Shown here: one piece after another, positions 1 to 7,988 of the stretch | Numbering within the stretch: position 1 is the stretch's first letter | How the letters are laid out: the number at the start of each line of letters is the position of its first letter | Source: CAXRBC01 sp041158045 | GTDB taxonomy: Bacteria > Actinomycetota > Acidimicrobiia > Acidimicrobiales > Ilumatobacteraceae | NCBI GenBank assembly: GCA_041158045.1 | Contig: JBEBCD010000063.1 | Location: 1-19,633 of the forward strand | Direction: 5' to 3' | Length of the DNA: 19,633 nt | Notes under the pieces: model-generated | Seen by the model: only the letters and a program-made list of their open reading frames with translations | The model's database searches: none | Told to the model about the DNA's origin: nothing | Translations under genes and position numbers: made by a program

Positions 1-756
1 TTCGCCACCACGCGCCCGCGCGTGCGGCTGCGGGAGGGCGGCCGACGCGTCATCGACTGGCCCGCCGTGCGGCTCTGGCACGTCCGCGGGGCGGGCGGCG
101 ACGTGGTGCTGATGCTCGGACCCGAGCCGAGCACGCGGTGGAAGCTCTTCTCCCGCGTGGTGCTCGCCGTCGCCGAGAAGCTCGGGGCCTCGATGATGCT
201 CACGCTCGGCGCGCTGCTCGCCGACGTGCCGCACAGCCGGCCCGTGCAGCTCATCGGCACGGCGTCGGATCCCGAGGTGATCGCCCGCCACGGCCTGCAG
301 CGCTCGCGCTACGAGGGCCCGACCGGCATCGTCGGCGTGCTCCAGGACGCGTTCCACGCCGCCTCCATCCCGTCGGCGTCGCTCTGGGCCGCGGTGCCCG
401 CATACGCGTCGCAGGTGCCGTCCCCCAAGGCGACGCTCGCGCTCATGCGCCGCGCCTGCGAGATCATCGGCACGCCCGCGCCCGTGGCGAGCGTCATGCA
501 GCTCATCGACCGCTACGAGGAACAGGTCGACTCGCTCGTCAACGACGACGACGACCTCGTCGCCTACGTGGAGCGCCTCGAGCACATGACCGACGAGGGG
601 ATGAGCATCGACGACGAGGTCGACGAGGACCAGCTGCCACTGCAGTACGCCGAGCCGGGCCGCCGCGACGACGGGGGCGGCGACGGTGACGGCGACGACG
701 CCGGCACGCTCCTCGCCGAGGTCGAGCAGTTCCTCAGGGACCAGAGCGGCGGCTAG
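1..756 (+). CDS. PAC2 family protein, 5' end missing
   Basis: The frame is open from base 1, and residues coded before the first possible GTG (position 22) still look like family sequence, so the gene begins outside the window. The visible 251 residues carry the PAC2 core: a 'DWP..R.W..R..GGDVVLMLGPEPS.RW' stretch followed by alternating strands and helices including 'TLGALLADVPHSRP' and 'YEGPTGIVGVLQDA'. PAC2 proteins are the bacterial and archaeal relatives of proteasome assembly chaperone 2; in actinobacteria their biochemical role is not settled. The C-terminal 60 or so residues are rich in Asp, Glu and Gly and look disordered. It converges on the alaX gene, with only 9 bp between the two stops. 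The family call is fairly secure; the function is unknown. Confidence 0.85.
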   Translation, partial: FATTRPRVRLREGGRRVIDWPAVRLWHVRGAGGDVVLMLGPEPSTRWKLFSRVVLAVAEKLGASMMLTLGALLADVPHSRPVQLIGTASDPEVIARHGLQRSRYEGPTGIVGVLQDAFHAASIPSASLWAAVPAYASQVPSPKATLALMRRACEIIGTPAPVASVMQLIDRYEEQVDSLVNDDDDLVAYVERLEHMTDEGMSIDDEVDEDQLPLQYAEPGRRDDGGGDGDGDDAGTLLAEVEQFLRDQSGG

Positions 757-765
757 GCCGGCGCG

Positions 766-1475
766 TCAGGCGTCGAGGACCTCGAGCCGGATGCGCTTGT
801 TGCCCTTGCCCTTGCTCTCGGTCTTCAGCACGCGGATGCGGCCGACCTCGGCCGTCGAGCGCACGTGGGTGCCGCCGTCGGCCTGCTTGTCCACCCCGAC
901 GATGTCGACCACGCGGATCTCGGGGATGTGGGTCGGGATGAGCGACACCTTGGTGCGGATGAGGTCCGGGTCGGCGAGCGCCTCGGCGCGCGGGAGGAAC
1001 GAGACGCGGATCGGGTGATCGGCGGCGAGCGCGTCGTTGACGAGGCGCTCGATCGTCGCGCCGAAGCCCTCGGGGAGCGGGTCGAACTCGAAGTCCATGC
1101 GCGCGGACAGCGGTTCCATGTTGCCGCCCGTGACCGGCACCTTCCACTCGTTCCAGATCACGCCGCAGAGCACGTGCAGCGCGGTGTGCGTGCGCATCAG
1201 CGCGTGCCGTCGCGCCCAGTCGACGGCGCCGTGCACGCCGTCGCCGACGGCCGGTGCGGCGACGCCGGGTGCCGCGCCGAGCGCGTGCCAGACGACGTCA
1301 CCCTCCTTGCGCACGTCGACGACGGGCGAGCCCGCGAGCGTGCCGACGTCGTGCGCCTGTCCGCCGCTCGTCGGGTAGAACGCCGTGCGGTCCAGCGCGA
1401 CCGCGCCCTCGCGGGCGTCGACGACGGTGGCGTCGAACTCCGCGAGGTACGCGTCGCGCAGGTAGAGGAGGTCGG

Positions 1476-1479
<4 letters not shown>
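766..1479 (-). CDS. AlaX-type alanyl-tRNA editing protein
   Basis: This is a trans-acting editing hydrolase of the AlaX/threonyl-alanyl tRNA synthetase SAD family, expected to clear mischarged tRNA(Ala). Conserved pieces in order are FYPTSGGQ (residues 34-41), the metal-binding THTALH (H98, H102) and QADGGTH (199-205). In the last motif the usual Cys of CxxxH is Asp (D201, H205). The FYPTSGGQ part lies upstream of the first GTG (1314), so that GTG start would cut off a core motif. Going upstream there is no ATG, GTG or TTG in frame down to the groEL stop. The best candidate is CTG at 1479-1477, which overlaps the groEL TGA as CTGA, the same 4-nt coupling seen elsewhere in the window as GTGA. 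From CTG the protein is 237 aa. It is probably co-transcribed with groEL. The family is confident; the CTG start is inferred. Confidence 0.8.
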
Positions 1480-3095
<1,616 letters not shown>

Positions 3096-3134
3096 GGGGA
3101 TACCTCCGGAGTACGTGTTGCCCGGGGGAGGGCG

Positions 3135-3161
3135 TTAGCACTCTATCGGGGTGACTGCTAA
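3135..3161 (-). promoter_or_regulatory. CIRCE operator (HrcA binding site) of groEL
   Basis: The two 9-nt arms TTAGCACTC (3135-3143) and GACTGCTAA (3153-3161) flank a 9-nt spacer. This is the standard CIRCE layout (TTAGCACTC-N9-GAGTGCTAA) with one mismatch, G to C, in the second arm. It sits 40 bp upstream of the groEL start, where HrcA normally represses chaperonin genes until heat shock. Confidence 0.93.
3140..3145 (-). promoter_or_regulatory. candidate -10 box of groEL inside CIRCE
   Basis: Read on the minus strand this is TAGAGT, fitting the actinobacterial TAnnnT -10 pattern. It overlaps one CIRCE arm, so bound HrcA would block polymerase directly. Transcription would start near 3133, leaving a leader of just under 40 nt that contains the GGAGG site. 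No convincing -35 box is visible. Confidence 0.4.
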
Positions 3162-3181
3162 TGCGGCCCAGCCGAGCCGCG

Positions 3182-3613
3182 CTACTTGGCCCGACGCAGG
3201 ACCACGTCGGTGCGCGTCTCCGTGGCACCCAGCTCGACCAGCCAGGAGATGAGGGCGTCCAGGCCGGCCGTCCCGTCGCACGCCACCGAGAGGGTCACGT
3301 CCGAGCTGCCCGTGACGTGGGCCGCCCACACCACGTCCTCGCGGCCGCCGACCGCCCGATCGAAGCCCCGCGTGTCCGACATGCGCACGCGCACCACGGC
3401 CTCGAGCGACCGGCCGAGCACCGCGTGATCGACGTCGGCGCGGAACCCCCGGATCACGCCGCGGCGCAGCAGGCGGCGCACCCGGTCGGCCGCCGCGTTG
3501 GCCGAGAGGTGCACCCGATCCCCCAGCGTCTGCCACGGGATCCGCCCGTCCTCGCGCAGAACGCCGAGGATCTCGCGGTCGATACGGTCCAACTCCACGG
3601 ATTCGCGCGCCAT
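3182..3613 (-). CDS. Lrp/AsnC family transcriptional regulator
   Basis: 143 aa, the usual size. Residues 1-60 form the AsnC-type winged helix-turn-helix (LDRIDREILGVLREDGRIPW, then LGDRVHLSANAAADRVRRL). Residues 65-143 form the ligand-binding RAM domain, with alternating strands such as VVRVRMSDTRG and HVTGSSDVTLSVAC. Such proteins bind amino acids and often control the gene next door. The longer open frame back to 3823 is rejected because it would run through the divergent oxygenase gene and lacks family similarity. ATG at 3613 is only 6 nt from a TATGCT box (3620-3625), so the transcript may be leaderless. Its divergent partner is a probable amino-acid-type oxygenase, a plausible target. 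Confidence 0.9.
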   Translation of the reverse strand: MARESVELDRIDREILGVLREDGRIPWQTLGDRVHLSANAAADRVRRLLRRGVIRGFRADVDHAVLGRSLEAVVRVRMSDTRGFDRAVGGREDVVWAAHVTGSSDVTLSVACDGTAGLDALISWLVELGATETRTDVVLRRAK

Positions 3614-3674
3614 ATAGCGAGCATAGGGCGTGGATCCGCGGGATGCGCGGTCGCATCGACGCCACCATGGGGAC
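3614..3674. promoter_or_regulatory. shared lrp/oxygenase divergent promoter region
   Basis: This is the only spacer between the divergent pair. On the minus strand TATGCT (3620-3625) fits a -10 box placing the start of transcription at or next to the regulator's ATG. On the plus strand TATAGC (3613-3618) is a weak -10 candidate. A short inverted repeat ATCC-GCG-GGAT at 3634-3644 lies in the middle and could be an operator half, but it is too short to be sure. Confidence 0.4.
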
Positions 3675-4478
3675 ATGCGTCCCGCCCCCGTCACCCGCAT
3701 CGCCGGCGCGCTCCCCGACGCCGCGCGCGTCGTCCCGGCGACGCCGGCCTCGCTCGACGGCGCGGACGCGACGTGCCCCGAGGCGACCCGCGCGCTGCTC
3801 GACGCCGCGCGCCGCCTCGGCACCCCGCTCGGCTACGCGCGCGAGCAGCGCGGCCGGCTCGTGCAGGACATCTTCCCCATCCGTCGTCTCGCCACCGAGC
3901 AGGTGTCGAGCTCCTCGGCGGTGCAGCTCGGGCTCCACACCGAGACGGCCTTCCACCCCTGGCCCCCGCGGTGGGTGGTGCTGCTCTGCCTGCGCGGCGA
4001 CCCCGGCGCGGCGACGGTGTGGGCCGACGTGGACGAGGCGGTCGCCGCGATGGATCCGCGCCACGTGGCGACGCTCGGCGAGCCGACGTTCCGCTCCGAG
4101 ATCGACCCGAGCTTCTGCCTCGACGGCGGCGCCCCCGTCCTCACCGACGTCGTGCCGCTCGTGCGCACCGGCGACGGGTGGCGCCTCACCTTCGACCGCC
4201 TCGGCACGCGGGCGACGGACGCCCGCGGCGCGGAGGCCCTCGAGGCGCTCGGTCTCGCGCTCGAGGCCCACGTGCGCAGCGTCGTGCTCGCGAGCGGGGA
4301 CCTGCTCGTGATCGACAACCACCGCGCCGTCCACGGCCGCGCGCCGTTCCGCGCGCGCTGGGACGGGACGGACCGCTGGTTGCGCCGTGCCCTCGTCTTC
4401 GACGACCTGCCGCCCGCCGATCAGCTCGACGGGCACGTCATCACGACGCGCTTCGACGCCCCGCTCGGCGTCGGATGA
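3675..4478 (+). CDS. TfdA/AsnO-like Fe(II)/2-oxoglutarate-dependent oxygenase
   Basis: 267 aa from ATG 3675. The clavaminate-synthase/TauD fold signature is present: HTE (H88, E90) with distal H220 in IDNHRAVHGR as the iron facial triad, and R234 in DGTDRWLRR as the likely 2-oxoglutarate-binding arginine. The combination HTExAFHPWPP, LLCLRGD and DNHRAVHGRAPF resembles asparagine/arginine beta-hydroxylases (AsnO, VioC) more than taurine dioxygenase, so a free or tethered amino acid substrate is plausible but not shown. At 267 aa it is shorter than AsnO/VioC (about 330-360 aa). An in-frame GTG at 3630 would add 15 unconserved residues. It is divergent from the Lrp-type regulator, which supports amino-acid-responsive control. 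No peptide synthetase is visible nearby. Confidence 0.8.
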   Translation: MRPAPVTRIAGALPDAARVVPATPASLDGADATCPEATRALLDAARRLGTPLGYAREQRGRLVQDIFPIRRLATEQVSSSSAVQLGLHTETAFHPWPPRWVVLLCLRGDPGAATVWADVDEAVAAMDPRHVATLGEPTFRSEIDPSFCLDGGAPVLTDVVPLVRTGDGWRLTFDRLGTRATDARGAEALEALGLALEAHVRSVVLASGDLLVIDNHRAVHGRAPFRARWDGTDRWLRRALVFDDLPPADQLDGHVITTRFDAPLGVG

Positions 4479-4504
4479 CCGGCCACCCGGAGGGTGCCGA
4501 CCGG
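4479..4504. terminator. hairpin between convergent genes
   Basis: The 30 bp between the oxygenase stop and the cysO stop can fold: CCGG at 4479-4482 pairs with CCGG at 4501-4504, and CACCC (4484-4488) pairs with GGGTG (4492-4496) around a GGA loop. There is no U-run, as is usual in very GC-rich actinobacteria. It could serve both strands. Confidence 0.5.
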
Positions 4505-4508
4505 GGGA

Positions 4509-4784
4509 TCAGCCGCCCGCGACGGCGGGGATGATGGAGACGGTCGCCCCCGCGGGCACCGGCGTGGCGAGGCCCTCGAGGTAGCGCACGTCGTCGTCGG
4601 CGACGAAGACGTTGACGAACTTGTGGAGCTGGCCCGACGCGTCCAGCAGGCGGTCGGCGAAGCCCGGGTGCGCCGCGTCGAGACCGCGCAGCACCTCGGC
4701 GAGCGTCGCGCCCTCGACGGCGACGGTCGACGCGCCGCCCGACAGGGGCCGCAGCGTGGTGGGGATGCGCACGGTCACCGACAT
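4509..4784 (-). CDS. cysO: CysO-type sulfur carrier (MoaD/ThiS fold)
   Basis: 91 aa, a beta-grasp ubiquitin-like sulfur carrier ending in the diagnostic VAGG. It resembles mycobacterial CysO along its whole length: start MSVTVRIPTTLRPLSGG, middle LHKFVNVFVADDDVRYLEG, end IIPAVAGG. CysO carries sulfide as a C-terminal thiocarboxylate that CysM transfers to O-phosphoserine; the Mec protease then releases cysteine. In mycobacteria cysO sits between mec and cysM. Here neither is within the window, and cysO is instead the last gene of the carotenoid run, 11 nt after crtD. Another sulfur-carrier role (ThiS/MoaD) is possible, but sequence similarity favours CysO. Confidence 0.85.
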   Translation of the reverse strand: MSVTVRIPTTLRPLSGGASTVAVEGATLAEVLRGLDAAHPGFADRLLDASGQLHKFVNVFVADDDVRYLEGLATPVPAGATVSIIPAVAGG

Positions 4785-4795
4785 CGCGCCGCACC

Positions 4796-6283
4796 CTATC
4801 GGCGCGACCCCGCGGGGTCGGCGCCGAGCACGAGGTCGGCCACGATGCGCGCCGACGTCGCGACGAGCGGCAGCCCGCCGCCCGGGTGCGACGATCCGCC
4901 CACGAGCCACAGTCCCGGCACGGGTCCGACGTTGCCGGGGCGGAGGAACGCCGCGCGCCGGCCGTCGGAGGACGTGCCGTAGATCGCGCCGCCCGGCGCG
5001 CGGTATCGCGCGGCGAAGTGCCGCGGCGTGAGCACGTCGACGAAGGCCGCGCGGTCGCGCAGCTCGACGCCGCCCTCGGCGACCGCGTCGAGCATCCGCG
5101 CGACGAGGCCGCGCGACGGGTCGGGGTCCGGCTCGGCGCCCGCGGGGACGTTGGCGAGGAGGAACCAGTTCTCGCATCCGGCGGGCGCCTGCGAGGGGTC
5201 GGTGCGGGACGACACGCACGCGTAGACGGTCGGATCGTCGGGCACGCGACCCGCGGCGATCGCGCCGAACTCGGCGCGCGAGTCGCGGGAGAACCAGACG
5301 TTGTGGTGCGCGATGCGCGGCGTGGTACCGCGCACCCCGACGACCACCGCCACGCCCGCCGTCGAGCGCCCCGCGCGGCGCACGCGCCGACGCAGCCGCC
5401 CCGCGCCCCGGACCCCCGCGAGGAGGTCGTCGGCGACGTGCGCCGCGTCGGCATTGGCCACCACCGCGTCCGCGGGGTGGTGCGTGCCGTCGGCGAGCTC
5501 GACCCCGACCGCGCGCCCGCCCCGCACCGCGATGCGCGTCACGTCGGTGCCCGCGTGCAGGCGCGCTCCCGCGCGGCGCGCCACCGCGACGAGTGCGTCG
5601 CGCAGCGCGCCGAGTCCGCCGATCGGGTGCCACGCGCCGCGGTCGGCCTCGAGCGCGACGATGCAGGCGAGCGTCGCCGGCGCGCGCCACGGCGAGGAAC
5701 CGCTGTAGGTCGCGTACCGCCCGAGCCACTGCCGCAGGCGCGGGTCGGCGAAGGTCGCGTCGGCGAGGCCCGCGAGCGTGCGCGCGGCGTCGACGTCGAC
5801 GAGGTCGCGCGGGGAGCGGAGCCGGCGCGCGAGCGACCCCGCCCCCGACATCGGGCCGGCGAGGAAGGTGCGCTCCGCCACCGCCCACGTGCGCCGCGCG
5901 CGACCGAGGAGGCGCAGGTACGAGTCCCCGGCGCCGGGCACGAGGCCGTCGAAGGCCGAGGCCGTGAGCATCGGGTCGTCGTGCGTCGCGAGCGTCGTCG
6001 CGTCGGGCCAGAAGTACCGGAAGGGCGAGGAGAGGCGCTCGAGGCGCACCTCGGCGGCGAGGGTCGTGCCCGCCGCGCGGAGCGTGTCGTCGAGGACCTC
6101 GGGCCACGTCACGAGCGACGGACCGACGTCGAAGGTCCATCCGTCGCGGGCGTAGACCGCGACCTTGCCGCCGAAGACCTCGTTGCGCTCGAAGAGGTCG
6201 ACCTCGAGGCCCGCGGCGCGCAGGCGGATGGCCGTGCAGAGCCCGCCGACGCCGCCGCCGACGATCGCGACCGAGCGCGTCAC
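4796..6283 (-). CDS. crtD: CrtI/CrtD-family carotenoid desaturase (probable 3,4-desaturase)
   Basis: 495 aa from GTG 6283, which overlaps the cruF stop as GTGA. It is an FAD-dependent amine-oxidase-type desaturase. The N-terminal dinucleotide-binding GGGVGG is at residues 9-14, followed by the glutamate-bearing strand VDLFERNEVFGGK and by DVGPSLVTWPEVL. The C-terminal flavin motif GSSHPGGGLPLV starts near residue 463. It is clearly paralogous to the CrtI at 7985-9475. Lying directly after cruF, it is best read as CrtD, the 1-hydroxycarotenoid 3,4-desaturase that acts on the hydrated psi end. This rests on neighbourhood; by sequence alone it could also be another phytoene-desaturase-like oxidase. 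The membrane-associated protein would use oxygen or quinone as acceptor. Confidence 0.82.
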   Translation of the reverse strand: MTRSVAIVGGGVGGLCTAIRLRAAGLEVDLFERNEVFGGKVAVYARDGWTFDVGPSLVTWPEVLDDTLRAAGTTLAAEVRLERLSSPFRYFWPDATTLATHDDPMLTASAFDGLVPGAGDSYLRLLGRARRTWAVAERTFLAGPMSGAGSLARRLRSPRDLVDVDAARTLAGLADATFADPRLRQWLGRYATYSGSSPWRAPATLACIVALEADRGAWHPIGGLGALRDALVAVARRAGARLHAGTDVTRIAVRGGRAVGVELADGTHHPADAVVANADAAHVADDLLAGVRGAGRLRRRVRRAGRSTAGVAVVVGVRGTTPRIAHHNVWFSRDSRAEFGAIAAGRVPDDPTVYACVSSRTDPSQAPAGCENWFLLANVPAGAEPDPDPSRGLVARMLDAVAEGGVELRDRAAFVDVLTPRHFAARYRAPGGAIYGTSSDGRRAAFLRPGNVGPVPGLWLVGGSSHPGGGLPLVATSARIVADLVLGADPAGSRR

Positions 6284-7083
6284 GCCGGGGCGCGGCGGCG
6301 GGACAGCCCCACCACGGCGGCGAGCGTCACGGCGCCCATCGCGGTGCCGCCGACCGCGGCGACGAGGACGTCCTCGAAGAACGCGGCGAACCCCACCGTC
6401 TGGAACACCGCGACCGCCGCGTACTGCACGACCAATGCCGCGCCGGGCCGCCGACCGCCCGGGGGGAGCAGCAGCTCGTACGCCGCCATGAGCACGAGCC
6501 CGGTGACGAACCACCCGAGGTAGTTGCCGAGCGGCACGCCGCGGTACGCGCCGCCGCCGGCCCACGTCCAGTAGCCCTCGCCGACCATCTGCGGGTCGAG
6601 GAATGCGTCCCACGCCGTGAGCGCCGCCGCCCCGCCGACCACGCGGGCGAGGCGGGCGACCGCGCCCGACGCGGGAGCGAGCGCGGACGCGGCCGCCGCA
6701 CCGGCCTCGCGCGCGGGGAGCGCCATCGCCCACCACGCGAGCGGGACGATCGCGGGCACGCCGTCGACGAGGCCGCCGAGCGCGTCCGAGTAGGCGTAGT
6801 CGCCGAAGGGGAAGCCGGAGCGCGACGCCGCGCGCTCGAGGAGCCACGTGCCGGCGACGGTGGCGGCGAGCGCCACGGCGACGCGCGCGCGGCCATGGCG
6901 GCGCGCGGCGAGCGACGTCGTGACGACCGCGAGCCCGACGATCACGCCCCATGCGAGGAGCGCGCGCGCGTCGCCGCCGCGCTCGTTGAGCGGCGTCGCG
7001 ACGGCGGCGACCACGGCGAGGGTCGCGCCCGCGACCGGGGTGGAGCGGGCGCCGCCGCGCGGCGCGTCGTCGCGGCGCGCCAT
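6280..7083 (-). CDS. cruF: CruF-like carotenoid 1,2-hydratase (DUF422)
   Basis: 267 aa, strongly hydrophobic with about seven membrane segments. The family blocks are visible: FPFGDYAYSDALGG, VPAIVPLAWWAMALP, and TAWDAFLDPQMVGEGYWTW followed by YRGVPLGNYLGWFVTG. CruF proteins add water across the C1,2 double bond of psi ends (as in deinoxanthin, myxol and bacterioruberin synthesis) and work with CrtD and CrtI. ATG 7083 shares its A with the crtB stop (TGATG), and its own stop overlaps crtD. There is no separate ribosome site, so translation is probably coupled. The family is secure; whether one or both carotenoid ends are hydrated cannot be told. Confidence 0.87.
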   Translation of the reverse strand: MARRDDAPRGGARSTPVAGATLAVVAAVATPLNERGGDARALLAWGVIVGLAVVTTSLAARRHGRARVAVALAATVAGTWLLERAASRSGFPFGDYAYSDALGGLVDGVPAIVPLAWWAMALPAREAGAAAASALAPASGAVARLARVVGGAAALTAWDAFLDPQMVGEGYWTWAGGGAYRGVPLGNYLGWFVTGLVLMAAYELLLPPGGRRPGAALVVQYAAVAVFQTVGFAAFFEDVLVAAVGGTAMGAVTLAAVVGLSRRRAPA

Positions 7084-7988
7084 CAGCGGCGTCCCGGGAG
7101 CGGGAGCGCGAGTCGTCCGACGGTGAGTGCCTTGCGCCAGGTGGGGACCGTGGCGCGCCGGGCGAAGACGTCGTGGCCCTGCGCCTCGATGCGCCCGAGG
7201 ATGCCCGAGTAGAGGAGCCGCGCCGCGCGGATGCACCGCGCCGATCGCGCCGGGAGCATCGCGATCCCCTCGTCGGCGGAGGCGTAGAGCTCGCGGCAGC
7301 GGGCGATCTCGAAGCGCATGAGCGCGACGAACTCGGGCGTGCACTCGCGGCGCGAGAGGTCGACGCCGAAGCGCCGCACGTCCTCCTGCGGCAGGTAGAC
7401 GCGCCCGCGGTCGAGGTCCTCGGCGACGTCGCGCAGGAAGTTGGTGAGCTGGAATGCGTTGCCGAGGTCGCGGGCCCGCCCCCATGCCGCGGGTGCAGCG
7501 GGACCGAGGATCGGGAGCATCATCTCGCCGATCACGGCGGCCGAGCCGTCCATGTAGTCGAGGAGGTCGGGCCAGGTCTCGTAGCGCTCGACCGTGAGGT
7601 CCATCGTCATGCTGCGGAGGAAGCGGCGGAAGCAGTCGGGCGGGACGCCGCGGCGGCGCACGGTGTCGACGACCGCCGCGAGCACCGGGTCGTCGGAGCG
7701 GCCCGCGTCGAGGTCGGCGAAGAAGCGCTCGCCGAAGGCCGCGAGCGCCGCCGCGCGCTCCGCGACGGGGATGGGCCCGAGCTCGTCGACGATGTCGTCG
7801 GCGTAGCGGGCGAAGCCGTAGAGGGCGTGGACGTGCGGCCGCGACGCGGGCGGCAGCACCAGCGTCGACCAGTAGTACGTCGTGCCGTGCCGCTTGTTGA
7901 ACTCGCGGCAGAGGGCGTAGCTCTCGTCGAGCGAGACCGGCCCGCGCGGGAGCAGCCGCGTCGTGGGAGTCGGCGCCGCGCGCGTCAC
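7083..7988 (-). CDS. crtB: phytoene synthase
   Basis: 301 aa from GTG 7988, overlapping the crtI stop as GTGA. It is a squalene/phytoene synthase that condenses two geranylgeranyl diphosphates to phytoene. Both Mg2+/diphosphate motifs are present: YADDIVDE at residues 62-69 and NFLRDVAEDLDRGRVYLP at roughly 190-205. The N-terminus, SLDESYALCREFNKRHGTTYYWST, is typical of CrtB. The frame stays open upstream inside crtI, but that sequence is just the other frame of crtI and is excluded. It is the third enzyme gene of the carotenoid run. Confidence 0.95.
   Translation of the reverse strand: MTRAAPTPTTRLLPRGPVSLDESYALCREFNKRHGTTYYWSTLVLPPASRPHVHALYGFARYADDIVDELGPIPVAERAAALAAFGERFFADLDAGRSDDPVLAAVVDTVRRRGVPPDCFRRFLRSMTMDLTVERYETWPDLLDYMDGSAAVIGEMMLPILGPAAPAAWGRARDLGNAFQLTNFLRDVAEDLDRGRVYLPQEDVRRFGVDLSRRECTPEFVALMRFEIARCRELYASADEGIAMLPARSARCIRAARLLYSGILGRIEAQGHDVFARRATVPTWRKALTVGRLALPLPGRR

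Noticed and set aside
3614..3823. N-terminal 70-residue extension of the Lrp regulator
   Set aside because: It would overlap the divergent oxygenase gene, is not Lrp-like, and a good ATG at 3613 matches the family start.
4796..6952. 718-residue extended version of the crtD frame
   Set aside because: The upstream part is the out-of-frame reading of cruF; the FAD motif begins right after GTG 6283, which is coupled to the cruF stop.
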